Assembly: GCF_000725385.1 (NCBI RefSeq) | Contig: NZ_CP008884.1 | Location: 744,001 to 808,000, forward strand | Source: Dyella japonica A8 | Lineage (GTDB): Bacteria > Pseudomonadota > Gammaproteobacteria > Xanthomonadales > Rhodanobacteraceae | Length of the DNA: 64,000 nt | Reading direction: 5' to 3' | Part shown: positions 25,517 through 33,445 of the stretch, one piece after another | Layout of the letters: the number at the start of each line of letters is the position of its first letter | How positions within the stretch are numbered: position 1 is the stretch's first letter | Position numbers and translations under genes: made by a program | The notes under the pieces: model-generated | Databases searched by the model: none | What the model saw: only the letters and a program-made list of their open reading frames with translations | What the model was told of the DNA's origin: nothing

Positions 25517-25624
25517 TTATTCCCGATCCGGCAGGATGAGCTGCTTGTACTGCACGCGCTCATCGGCAGTCGGGATAAAGTGGCTTCTAAAACCGGTGAT
25601 GATCTCGATGCCTTGACCGGGCTT
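25517..25624 (-). pseudogene. Possible coding remnant, C-terminal fragment
   Basis: A 35-codon open stretch with protein-like content (GIEIITGFRSHFIPTADERVQ... ending ILPDRE) runs from just after a TAG at 25625-25627 to TAA at 25517-25519. It has no ATG start. It may be the end of a decayed gene or a rare-start small gene. Confidence 0.3.
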
Positions 25625-25644
25625 CTACCTATTCTTTGACCCTT

Positions 25645-25800
25645 TCAGTAAGACCTCACGCTAACAATTGCTGTCTTTGAATTATTCCTAGTTTGAGGCA
25701 TTGCCCAAAATTGCGATATGCCGTCAGCTTCAGAAGAACAGCCTCGAATCGTAACTTCTGTGGGGCCCGAACCTTGGGTGTACTTGATAACGACGGTCAT
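25645..25800 (-). CDS. 51-residue protein of unknown function
   Basis: Starts at ATG 25800 with AAAGGA seven bases upstream and ends at TGA 25645-25647. The sequence begins MTVVIKYTQGSGPTEVTIRG and ends KTAIVSVRSY. Codon choice is AT-richer than in the rest of the window. No domain is recognised; the alternating hydrophobic strands at both ends suggest a small beta fold. It is the first gene of the cassette-like island, near hairpin copy 25851-25880. Confidence 0.6.
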   Translation of the reverse strand: MTVVIKYTQGSGPTEVTIRGCSSEADGISQFWAMPQTRNNSKTAIVSVRSY

Positions 25801-25850
25801 ATTGCTGTCCTTTGTATTGATGGCGACCAGATAGCCTAAAGCGCTTACTA

Positions 25851-25880
25851 ACGTCCGCTTCGGGTCGAAAGCGGACCTTA
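25851..25880. repeat. Hairpin repeat C, right copy
   Basis: CGTCCGCTT-CGGGTCG-AAAGCGGAC followed by CTTA, in the same orientation as 24687-24716 and differing at three of 30 bases. Together they bracket 1.13 kb with three same-strand small genes. Confidence 0.88.
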
Positions 25881-25949
25881 CGGCTCCGACGATAGCAGGC
25901 GGCCTATCCCGGGCAAATGCGCCGGGCGGTGGCAGCGGTTGGGTAGCAA

Positions 25950-25984
25950 GTAGCCCGGATGAAGCGCAGGGGAATCCGGGCTAC
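25950..25984. repeat. Family B repeat, single compact palindrome
   Basis: GTAGCCCGGAT...ATCCGGGCTAC, a short version of the family B doublets, with AAGCGCAGGG between the arms. Confidence 0.82.
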
Positions 25985-26038
25985 TTGTCAGGTGAGCCTG
26001 ACCCTGTTTCTCGGCGCCATGAACGAACGCGGGCCATG

Positions 26039-26608
26039 TTAGGAGGCTGGTTGTCGAAGGGGCGCGGGATAATCGTGGGGGATAACGCCGTCAGGCGCCG
26101 CCTTTCGCCCCACGTACTTGCCGCAGCGTGGATAAGTGACGCTGCCGTCTGCATGAAAGTTATACGGCAGAAATTGGCGGGCCTTCCCTGCGGACTGTTC
26201 AATGCAAAACAGACCGACGCGTAGTGCGTGTCCCGGGTCTTGGTCTTCTCCCGTGCGCCGCATCGTAAAGGCGTAGGTTTCGCCTATCTCTAAATGGCGA
26301 TCGCCACCCACTTGTTTATAGCCAACCAGATTCGCGCGATAGCTCACGCATTTCCCAGGCTTTACGGTGATTGGCATGGCCCCGTCCCGAAGAGTCAGCG
26401 CCCATGGACGAGGTGGCCAAATGTCATCAAGGCCCACCACCGCAACGGCTGCCAGGGTAAAAGGTTCATCGTCGGGAGCCAGGCAGGCTACCGGCGCTTT
26501 GCCGACCTGCCGGATAGCGAGCGGCGTTAGTCCGTAGTAACCCTCTTGCGCCACGACAGGACGCCCAGCCATGGCGCATAGCATAAGCATCAAGGCAAGA
26601 AGGCGCAT
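26039..26608 (-). CDS. Exported protein of unknown function
   Basis: 189 residues with signal peptide MRLLALMLMLCAMAGRPVVA and AGAGG before the ATG. The mature part has Cys residues (near 42, 87, 135 and 161) that could form disulfides, and beta-rich segments. No domain is recognised. It lies just downstream of the pilus adhesin gene on the same strand, but a family B repeat doublet of about 150 bp separates them, so membership of the pilus operon is doubtful. Confidence 0.72.
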   Translation of the reverse strand: MRLLALMLMLCAMAGRPVVAQEGYYGLTPLAIRQVGKAPVACLAPDDEPFTLAAVAVVGLDDIWPPRPWALTLRDGAMPITVKPGKCVSYRANLVGYKQVGGDRHLEIGETYAFTMRRTGEDQDPGHALRVGLFCIEQSAGKARQFLPYNFHADGSVTYPRCGKYVGRKAAPDGVIPHDYPAPLRQPAS

Positions 26609-26654
26609 GCTTACCTCTCAGTCGTTGAGAAGATGACGCGGGGACGTTTAGCCA

Positions 26655-26800
26655 GTAGCCCGGATGGAGCGCAGCGGGAATCCGGGAGGGCGATGCGCAC
26701 CCACCCAACGTCACCCGCACCCCGCGCTGCGTCACTCCGGTGGCGTGGGTGGTGTGCCGCGCTGCCCCGGATTCCGCCGTTGGCTTCATCCGGGCTACGT
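26655..26800. repeat. Family B repeat doublet
   Basis: GTAGCCCGGATGGAGCGCAG at the left and its counterpart ending ATCCGGGCTACGT at the right, in inverted orientation. It sits between the adhesin stop and the secreted-protein gene. Confidence 0.85.
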
Positions 26801-26808
26801 GCTCCGGG

Positions 26809-27891
26809 TTACTGGTAGAGCATGGTGAAGGTCATCGAGGTGTTGGCCGGGCCAGGCTTGACGGCACCCGTACGGTAGTAGCGCGCCTTAAGAGGAATAG
26901 TGAAGCTTCCGCCCGCGGTCGTGTCGTAGCCGCTGGCCATTTTGTAGGTCGCCAAAGGGAACACCGCGCCATTGCCATCCAGCAACTGCACACCTACGCC
27001 CGCTGCACTTGAACTGCTATCTAGGGCCACGACTGACTGTGCGCTACTAACTACCGTGGTTGCCGGATCGATACGAAACTGGATCGCTGGATTGACAGAA
27101 TTGAGACCTTCAACACCTGTACCGAGGCCTGCAGGGCAATTGTTGAGACTGACGTTGAAACTGACTGCCGCCGTAGTTGCGCCCACCGAAGCCATTTCGC
27201 TCGCTGAATGCGTACCCAACGGCACAATGACATCCGGTGTGGTGCAGGCCAACGGAACAATCGTGACGGGATTGATCACATAGAAGTTGCGCAGGCTCGA
27301 CTGCTCTGTGTTCGCGACTATCGGGATGATGTAGCTCACTTGCCCTCCAGTTACCGTTCCTCCCGTAGAAACAGCAGCGGCTGTCTTGACCAGGGCTATA
27401 GCCACCTGCCCTCCTCCCTTCACACCCGCCTGGCCGGTGCAGGTGTACCCCGTAATCTTAGGGAGCGCCATCAAGTACTGCCATCCCGCCCACCCTCCCA
27501 TACAACCAAAAGAAATATAAATATTGCCGGCAATGGCAATGCCGATGCCAGGTACATTGGTCTTGAACACCGGAGCCGTATTTGCTCTAAGCCCAGAGTC
27601 AGCTGTAAACAACGAGCCGGCATATATGCGTATACCCGTGATGTCAGGGCTATAGCCACCGCAATTGTAGTAATCGGTTGCCGCCGGCGAATACACCCAG
27701 CTTGTCAGTAACGAGCCCACTGGAGCATCGCGTGGCACAGTGATTGTCGATGGAAGGGTCAAATTGATTGTCTGATTGCCTCCTGTACAACCCGCCCATG
27801 CGCCCCTCGAACCAACGAGAAGAAACACGAGCGCCATCAGCTGCAACAGGAAGCCCCGGCGCCGAGGTTGTTTTGCGTTAAAGAATTTCAT
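26809..27891 (-). CDS. Fimbrial tip adhesin
   Basis: 360 residues from ATG 27891 (GAGG eight bases upstream; the frame is open to 27933). A basic N-terminus and hydrophobic signal (LLQLMALVFLLVGSRGAWA) precede a Cys-containing N-terminal domain and, from about 200, a pilin domain: a Cys-containing CPAG segment, the alternating strands near VQLLDGNGAVFPL, and the terminal donor-strand motif SMTFTMLYQ. This two-domain layout is that of FimH-type tip adhesins. It is the last gene of the locus; the receptor is unknown. Confidence 0.87.
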   Translation of the reverse strand: MKFFNAKQPRRRGFLLQLMALVFLLVGSRGAWAGCTGGNQTINLTLPSTITVPRDAPVGSLLTSWVYSPAATDYYNCGGYSPDITGIRIYAGSLFTADSGLRANTAPVFKTNVPGIGIAIAGNIYISFGCMGGWAGWQYLMALPKITGYTCTGQAGVKGGGQVAIALVKTAAAVSTGGTVTGGQVSYIIPIVANTEQSSLRNFYVINPVTIVPLACTTPDVIVPLGTHSASEMASVGATTAAVSFNVSLNNCPAGLGTGVEGLNSVNPAIQFRIDPATTVVSSAQSVVALDSSSSAAGVGVQLLDGNGAVFPLATYKMASGYDTTAGGSFTIPLKARYYRTGAVKPGPANTSMTFTMLYQ

Positions 27892-27942
27892 ATCAATATC
27901 CTCATTGCGCGAAAACTGAAGCGGAAAGTTCAAATTCCGTAG

Positions 27943-30795
27943 TTAGCGACACACCGCATCAGCGCTTTCCAGGCTCGATGCCCGGCCCTTCGTCCGCGCC
28001 GGCAACTGATAATTGACCTTGCATTGTTCGCGTTCGCTGTCGCCCCACTTGACGGTGAGCGCACCGCCGTCTTCCGCACCGCGCACGAACATCTGCCCGC
28101 CCTGTCCCACGGTGCCCACGCTGTTGCCGCTGGCGTCGATCACTTCCGCACCAAACGGCAGCACCTCGCCATTGGGCTGGGTGGCGCGAATCAGCGCCGC
28201 GCGACCGCTGACGGTGTCGAACTTGAGCGGCACCACGGCGCCGGCACGCGGCGCGGTTTGCAGGCGCGTGGTTTGCAGCTCCACGTCCATGGAGGCGCCG
28301 GTGGGGTCCAAGGTGACGTCGTTGATGCGGTATGGCGTGAGGCTGGTGACCACGGCGTAGCCCTGGCTGTTGATCTTGGCTTGGCCGCTACTGGAGACAC
28401 GGGCACCCTCGGCGCCGGGCGCATCAATGATGGCCACCGGGCTGGTGAGGTCGATCTGCGGGGCCAGCGTGACGCCGCCGCCGTGCACCACCACGCCACC
28501 CGACGCGCCTACGGAGCCCTGCTGGTAGTGGCTGCTGTACGAGTAGCCAGCGTTGAGGTTGCCGTACGCCGCCTGCCAGCCCAAGTTGCCGCTGGCCGTG
28601 GTTTTGTCGTTGCTGTGGTCGGCGTAGTTAACGTTGGCGTTGTAGTTGTACTGGCTGCGCTCGCCAAAGGAGCCGTTGATGCCTACGCGGTCGTTGTTGC
28701 CCATGACGTCGTCGTGCGACACCATCGCCGAGAGCATGGGCACGTTGCGGGCCGAGGGGCCGCCCAGTGGAATGGAGATATTCAGGCCGACCTGGTTGTC
28801 GTAGCGACTGCCCCGCAGCGCGGGACTGTAGCTATAGGTGCGGCTGGCGGTGACACCGTAGTTCACCCGCTTGAAGGTGTTGCTGTAACCAAGCTGGTAG
28901 GTGGTGGCATTGGGTATGCCGTTCCAGTAGGTGTTGCGCGAGCCGTTGAAGTACAGCTGGCCGTACTTGCCGCCAAAGTCCTGGTTGATGGTGACCTGCA
29001 CGCGCTGTTTGGAGCGCAACAGGCTGGGCGCGGCCCAGTTGCTGGGGTTGCTGGCCATGGAGGTCAGCAGATCCTGCGTTTGCACGGCGTCGCCCAACGA
29101 CAGGTAGTTGCCGTTGGAGTAGCGGTAGGAGGCCACCGCCAAGGTGGTACCGGAGGTGGCGATGGCCTTGGAGTACGAAAGGCGGGTGCTGTAGCCGGAC
29201 TGCGAGGCGCCCGCGCCCTTGAAGGTGGTGTGCGAGTTGGTGACATCCAGCGCGAAGGCACCCACCGGCGTATTGATGGCCGCGCCACCCAGGTAGGCGT
29301 GATACAGGTTGCGATAGGTGGACTGCGCACCCGTATAGAGCGTCAGCCAGTTGTTGATGCCGCGCTGATAGGTGCCCTCCACAAAGTAGGGCATGCCGTT
29401 TTGCAGCGAGGTGTTGCGCACCTGGCCATCGGTGATGGCCCAGCGGCTGACACCAGGACGCAGCAGCATGGGCACGGCGGAGTACGGCACGGTAAAACTG
29501 TGCACGGTGCCATCGGCTTCAAACACCATGACCTGCAGGTCGCCGCCGTAGCCGGTGGAGTACAGGTCGTTGATGACGAAGGGCCCGGGCGCCACGGTGG
29601 TTTCGTACAGCAGGTTGCCGTTTTGGCGCACTTCCACGCGGGCCTGCGTGTTGGCGACGCCGCGCACCACGGGCGCAAAGCCCTGCTGCGAGTCGGGCCG
29701 CATGCGGTCGTCGCTGTACAGGGTAAGGCCACGGAACGGCGTGGTGTCGAACAGGATGCCCTGGGTGTAGCTGTCGCCGAGGGTCAATTGGGCTTTCCAC
29801 GGCGTGATGTCGTGGGTGGCGGTGGTGTTGAAGTTGTGCCAGGTGGTGTGGCCGGTGTTTTGGTCCCACTGCGCGGTTTCCACGCTGCGGATGCGCCAGC
29901 CAGCCACGTTCAAGCCAAGGTTGAGGCCGACGTAGGCGTTGATGTCGCTGTAGTGGTAGCCGCTGCTCGTGGCCGGCGTATAGCTGCCGACCTGCACGGG
30001 TACGTAGGTGCCGTTGTTGCTGAGCATGTAGTTGCCGCTGGTGCTCGGCGTGTAGGTGCCGCTGCCCGTTGGCGTGTAGTACGCACTGTTTTGCACCTGT
30101 ACGGGCGTGCCGTCGGTGCTGATAGCGTTACCGCCGCTGCTGCGCGGACCGCTGCTGCTCTGGTTGATGGCGTAAGCGTTGACGGTGTAGCCGAGCAGAA
30201 AGGCGGTTTCGCCCTGGTCCAACAGGTCGGGACTTACGTAACCGCGCGCGCGCTTGAGCAGCGAGGCCTGCGGAATGGACACATTCAGGCGCAGCTCGCC
30301 CATGTCCATTTTGGCGGTAGCCTCGGGGCTGACCGCGCTGATGGCGATGCAGACGTTTTGCGGGTTGACGGTGGCGGGATCGAGCGTGCTGATATCCACG
30401 CCCATCTGCACCAGCTCGGCGTAGGTAAAGCAGGGCTGCGCGTTCTTCAGGCCGTCAACGGCATGGAAAGTCATGTCCTGGCGTGAAACGCGGCCTTCGT
30501 TGACGAAGATATCCACGCTGTAGTTGCCGGGTAGCACGGTGGTGCCCTGCTCGAAGCGGGATAGGTCTACCGACGACTGGCCCGTACCGACAAACGCATT
30601 GCTGAACTGCACCACGCCCGGATCGGCGGCAGGCTCCAGCGCCCCCGATGCGGCGGCAGGCGCTGCCGGCGCCGCCCATGCCGACGTAGAGCCAAACGCT
30701 GCCATGATGAGCATGGGCAAGCGGCGACTGCGCAGCAGCGTGACATGGCTCGCCCTGCTGCCGTCTTTGTAGAGGAGGTGGTGTTGCGTGGTCAT
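27943..30795 (-). CDS. Outer membrane usher protein (FimD/PapC family)
   Basis: 950 residues from ATG 30795 (GGAAG six bases upstream), longer than the usual 830-870. After a signal peptide (to about residue 42), VQFSNAFVGTGQSSVDLSRFEQG begins the N-terminal chaperone-binding domain, then the barrel with plug, and the C-terminal domains ending near GDSEREQCKVNYQLP. An unusual insert of about six octapeptide repeats (about 236-283) sits where the first barrel strands begin. The usher exports and orders pilin subunits. Confidence 0.94.
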   Translation of the reverse strand: MTTQHHLLYKDGSRASHVTLLRSRRLPMLIMAAFGSTSAWAAPAAPAAASGALEPAADPGVVQFSNAFVGTGQSSVDLSRFEQGTTVLPGNYSVDIFVNEGRVSRQDMTFHAVDGLKNAQPCFTYAELVQMGVDISTLDPATVNPQNVCIAISAVSPEATAKMDMGELRLNVSIPQASLLKRARGYVSPDLLDQGETAFLLGYTVNAYAINQSSSGPRSSGGNAISTDGTPVQVQNSAYYTPTGSGTYTPSTSGNYMLSNNGTYVPVQVGSYTPATSSGYHYSDINAYVGLNLGLNVAGWRIRSVETAQWDQNTGHTTWHNFNTTATHDITPWKAQLTLGDSYTQGILFDTTPFRGLTLYSDDRMRPDSQQGFAPVVRGVANTQARVEVRQNGNLLYETTVAPGPFVINDLYSTGYGGDLQVMVFEADGTVHSFTVPYSAVPMLLRPGVSRWAITDGQVRNTSLQNGMPYFVEGTYQRGINNWLTLYTGAQSTYRNLYHAYLGGAAINTPVGAFALDVTNSHTTFKGAGASQSGYSTRLSYSKAIATSGTTLAVASYRYSNGNYLSLGDAVQTQDLLTSMASNPSNWAAPSLLRSKQRVQVTINQDFGGKYGQLYFNGSRNTYWNGIPNATTYQLGYSNTFKRVNYGVTASRTYSYSPALRGSRYDNQVGLNISIPLGGPSARNVPMLSAMVSHDDVMGNNDRVGINGSFGERSQYNYNANVNYADHSNDKTTASGNLGWQAAYGNLNAGYSYSSHYQQGSVGASGGVVVHGGGVTLAPQIDLTSPVAIIDAPGAEGARVSSSGQAKINSQGYAVVTSLTPYRINDVTLDPTGASMDVELQTTRLQTAPRAGAVVPLKFDTVSGRAALIRATQPNGEVLPFGAEVIDASGNSVGTVGQGGQMFVRGAEDGGALTVKWGDSEREQCKVNYQLPARTKGRASSLESADAVCR
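29947..30090 (-). repeat. Octapeptide-repeat insert within the usher gene
   Basis: The encoded residues fall into units of eight such as GSGTYTPS, NNGTYVPV and QVGSYTPA, six units in all, with Tyr at a fixed place. This is low-complexity sequence inside an otherwise conserved gene. Confidence 0.8.
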
Positions 30796-31090
30796 GTGCG
30801 CTTCCAATTCGTCTGTTGATGGCGCCAGCCGCATCGGGGGCGGCGGGTGCCGAATCCGGGCAAAACACTCCTGGCGCGACGCCGAACGGGCGTCATCGAA
30901 AAGTGGTTTCGAGGTGCTTGTGAATGTCCGGGCGGGTACTGACACCCGGACGTGGTTGGGTTTGGCGGTCACGCGCCGCTCTGCACGCCATGTCTTTGGA
31001 ACACGACAAGGCTTTATGCGTTGTGGCGGCTGTATCAGGTGCTCCGGTGCGGGGTGATGGCGGCGTGTTGCGAATGGCCCGCGTTGGCGA

Positions 31091-31825
31091 TCAGCGGGTA
31101 TAGCTGGCTTCGTGTTCGTTGAAGCCGCCGAAATCGTTGATCACGGTGACCACGAGTTGGTTGCTGGCATCCGGTGTGCCCGTCACGGGCAAGGTGCCTG
31201 TGCCTTTCGCCGGACACATGCCGCCCTTGGTCACCGATGACTCCTGTTTGGCGCCCTTGAAAGTGAGGTCGCTGAAGGAGATGTTGTAAGCGGTGTTGTT
31301 GGTGCATTCCGCCACGTAGCCGTTGCCCTGCTGCACGATGCGCCAGCTCAGTTGATCGGCGGCGGCATCCGGCGTGCCCGGCAGGCCCTTGGGGCGGTAG
31401 AACAGTTTCATGCGCGAGCGCACCGCAAGCTGCATGTAGTTATCCGCGCCTTCGGCACCGGCTTTCGGCTTGGGCGGGATCTCGAGAATGTTGAGCCAGA
31501 AAACCGTTTCGCGGTCCTGCGGCTCGGCGGCGCCGGTGTACATGATGCGCAGCGTCTGGCCTTTGTGTGGATCCACCCGCGCCATGGGCGGCGTGATCAA
31601 GAAAGGGGCCTTGCTGCTTTCCGCGCGTTCGCTGGCGTCGCCAGCATCCACCCATGCCTGAATGAGGCGTGCTTCCGTGCCGTCGTTGACCATGCTCAAC
31701 GACACTTCGCGTTGGTCGGCGGGGTACACCACGCGCGTACCGTTGATGGTGATGCCCGCGTGGGCGGTGCCGAGGCCACCAAGGGCCAGGCCCATGACAC
31801 AAAGGGCTCGAGTAAAGACGTTCAT
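31091..31825 (-). CDS. Periplasmic pilus chaperone (PapD family)
   Basis: 244 residues with a signal peptide (to about 23). ITINGTRVVYPADQREVSLSMVND begins the first immunoglobulin domain with its conserved Arg, and the hallmark DRETVFWLNILEIPPKP leads into the F1-G1 loop and second domain. The chaperone completes pilin subunits by donor-strand complementation and hands them to the usher. It lies between pilin and usher genes; 295 bp separates it from the usher ATG, where I see no further gene. Confidence 0.95.
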   Translation of the reverse strand: MNVFTRALCVMGLALGGLGTAHAGITINGTRVVYPADQREVSLSMVNDGTEARLIQAWVDAGDASERAESSKAPFLITPPMARVDPHKGQTLRIMYTGAAEPQDRETVFWLNILEIPPKPKAGAEGADNYMQLAVRSRMKLFYRPKGLPGTPDAAADQLSWRIVQQGNGYVAECTNNTAYNISFSDLTFKGAKQESSVTKGGMCPAKGTGTLPVTGTPDASNQLVVTVINDFGGFNEHEASYTR

Positions 31826-31870
31826 GCGTAACTTCCAGACGTTGGGTAACTCAGTAACCGCGTACAGGTT

Positions 31871-31896
31871 GGCAAGGCCGGTTGCCCGGCCTTGCC
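31871..31896 (-). promoter_or_regulatory. Intercistronic stem-loop between pilin and chaperone genes
   Basis: GGCAAGGCCGG-TTGC-CCGGCCTTGCC is a perfect 11-bp stem without a T tract in the direction of transcription. This fits an mRNA stabiliser or attenuator that raises pilin relative to downstream genes. Confidence 0.7.
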
Positions 31897-31915
31897 GCTG
31901 ATGCCCAGCGTGGGA

Positions 31916-32509
31916 TCAGTTGTACTGCATGGAGTAAGTCAGGTACGTGCTGACCGTGCCTGCGGTGGCGGCGCCGCCCTTGGCCAGGTACTGCGCGGTG
32001 TACTTGAGCGTGGCGGTGTTGCTGGCAATGGTGGCGGCCGGCTGGTTGCTGGAAGCGATCACGGTGGCGCCGTTGGTGACAAGGGCATTGATGCCCAGGT
32101 TGATCGGCTGGCTGTTGGCCGGGTTCACCATGCGCACCTGCGTGTTGCCGGCGCCGCCGGCGGTCTGGTTCTTGAGCGCACCGGTGGAGGCGTCGAGCGC
32201 CGGCGTCTGTGTGGTTTCGATCCACAGCGCAGCGGTTTTGCCGTTGGTGCAGTTGGCGCCACCGCCAAGGATCAGCGAGAAGTTGGTGTCGCCTGCGGTC
32301 TGGCCATCCGCCGCCAGCGCCGAGGTGCTCACGGTGGGCAGGGTCACGGTGATGTTGCCCGTGCCGGTAGCCGCGCCGCCGCCGGTGATGGTGCAGGTGG
32401 TGTCGGTGACTTCACCGTTGAAGGTGATGGTGCCGTCCGCAGCAGAGGCCTGCATGGCAACGAAGCCGAGCGCGGCGGCCAGGGCGGTGGAGAAAAGCGT
32501 CTTTTTCAT
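31916..32509 (-). CDS. Major fimbrial subunit (type 1-like pilin)
   Basis: 197 residues with signal peptide MKKTLFSTALAAALGFVAMQASA. The mature protein shows the pilin fold: TITFNGEVTDTTCTITG with the first Cys of the disulfide, second Cys in GGGANCTNGK, and the C-terminal strand TYLTYSMQYN. AAGGA precedes the ATG. As the first gene after the promoter and with a stem-loop behind it, it should be the most abundant product. An 18-bp palindrome lies 24 bp upstream of its ATG. Confidence 0.95.
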   Translation of the reverse strand: MKKTLFSTALAAALGFVAMQASAADGTITFNGEVTDTTCTITGGGAATGTGNITVTLPTVSTSALAADGQTAGDTNFSLILGGGANCTNGKTAALWIETTQTPALDASTGALKNQTAGGAGNTQVRMVNPANSQPINLGINALVTNGATVIASSNQPAATIASNTATLKYTAQYLAKGGAATAGTVSTYLTYSMQYN

Positions 32510-32532
32510 GGGGTGTCCTTACGAAGCGGTTA

Positions 32533-32550
32533 TTCCAAACAGGTTTGGAA
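32533..32550. promoter_or_regulatory. Palindromic candidate operator upstream of the pilin gene
   Basis: TTCCAAAC-AG-GTTTGGAA is an exact 8-2-8 inverted repeat in the interval between the pilin gene and the divergent Xre-family regulator gene. Confidence 0.6.
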
Positions 32551-32731
32551 CGGTGGGGTGCTCGCCACCCATGCCTATGTGCAGGGAGTGATGAGTCGCC
32601 GACGAGTGTAGGAACGCGGCGGCTTCGCAAGTCTGGTATTTGCGGATATTAAGGGTCAATGGCAACCGGACGACAAGAGACGCGGCATAACCTTACATTT
32701 GTGTTCTAAGAGTGATGGGGCACAAACGCGC

Positions 32732-33076
32732 ATGGTTACGTTCAGTGACCGACTCAAAAAAGCACGAAAAGCCGCCAGCCTGACGCAGGAAGAATTGGGC
32801 TTTGCCCTGGGTTTATCCAAGCAAGCGGTATCGGACTGGGAAAACGGCCGACAGTTTCCGAATGCGCACGTGTTGCCCCAGCTGAGAAAAGAGCTTGGCG
32901 TGACGCTGGATTACCTGTATTGCGGCGATGGACAGGGGCGCGAACGCGGTGTCCAGGAAGTCGCTGCGCGGTATGAGGCGCCGTTGACGCCCGAGCTTCG
33001 CCGCCTGCTTGATATGGGCCGTCGTTTGACGCCGCTACAGCTCAAGTCGTTGCTGATCGTGCTGGGTAGGAAGTGA
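32732..33076 (+). CDS. Xre-family transcriptional regulator next to the pilus locus
   Basis: 114 residues from ATG 32732; a TTG 33 bases earlier is possible but unsupported. FSDRLKKARKAASLTQEELGFALGLSKQAVSDWENGRQFPNAHVLPQLRKELGVTLDYLYCG is a complete Xre/Cro-C1 domain (about 4-64). The C-terminal part (LTPELRRLLDMGRRLTPLQLKSLLIVLG) is helical and may dimerise. Being divergent from the pilin gene, it probably controls pilus expression through the intervening palindrome; this is inferred from position. Confidence 0.9.
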   Translation: MVTFSDRLKKARKAASLTQEELGFALGLSKQAVSDWENGRQFPNAHVLPQLRKELGVTLDYLYCGDGQGRERGVQEVAARYEAPLTPELRRLLDMGRRLTPLQLKSLLIVLGRK

Positions 33077-33445
33077 CGCGCTGGGTCAGCGGGTGCTGGC
33101 TTTGTCAGGCTTTTGAGGATGTGAAGGAATAGTCCTACAGAGCTTTGGTGCTGTCTCTACACCGATTTGCGATAAACGCGTTGATGTAACTCAATCCGCC
33201 CCTGTCGGCGGTGTCGTGTCCCCTTCCGCCGCCACAGAGGCGCATGTAGCCCGGATGAAGCGGAGCGGGAATCCGAGAGGGTGGTGCGGCACCCACGAGC
33301 ACCATTAGCGCAACGGCGCCTTCATCACTCTTGCGGTGTTGATGATGCGCTGCGTTGCCCGGATGCCGCCGTTGGCTGCATCCGGGCTACTGGGTGTTCT
33401 CGAGTGCTTTTGCGCAGACACGCGTCGCGCGTTTTCTCTCTACGG
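33077..33445. other. Gene-free region containing a family B doublet
   Basis: Between the Xre gene and the 3' end of the porin gene. Apart from the repeat doublet at 33246-33390 nothing is recognisable. Confidence 0.6.
33246..33390. repeat. Family B repeat doublet
   Basis: GTAGCCCGGATGAAGCGGAG at the left and TGCATCCGGGCTAC at the right, inverted, with the characteristic GGATGCCGCCGTTGGC segment in the right arm. Confidence 0.85.

Noticed and set aside
28024..30486. 820-codon plus-strand frame opposite the usher gene
   Set aside because: It mirrors the codon bias of the usher gene on the other strand, has no domains and very high Val/Ala/Gly/His content.
30796..31090. An additional small pilin gene between chaperone and usher
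   Set aside because: No reading frame with a signal peptide or pilin motif exists on either strand of this 295-bp gap.
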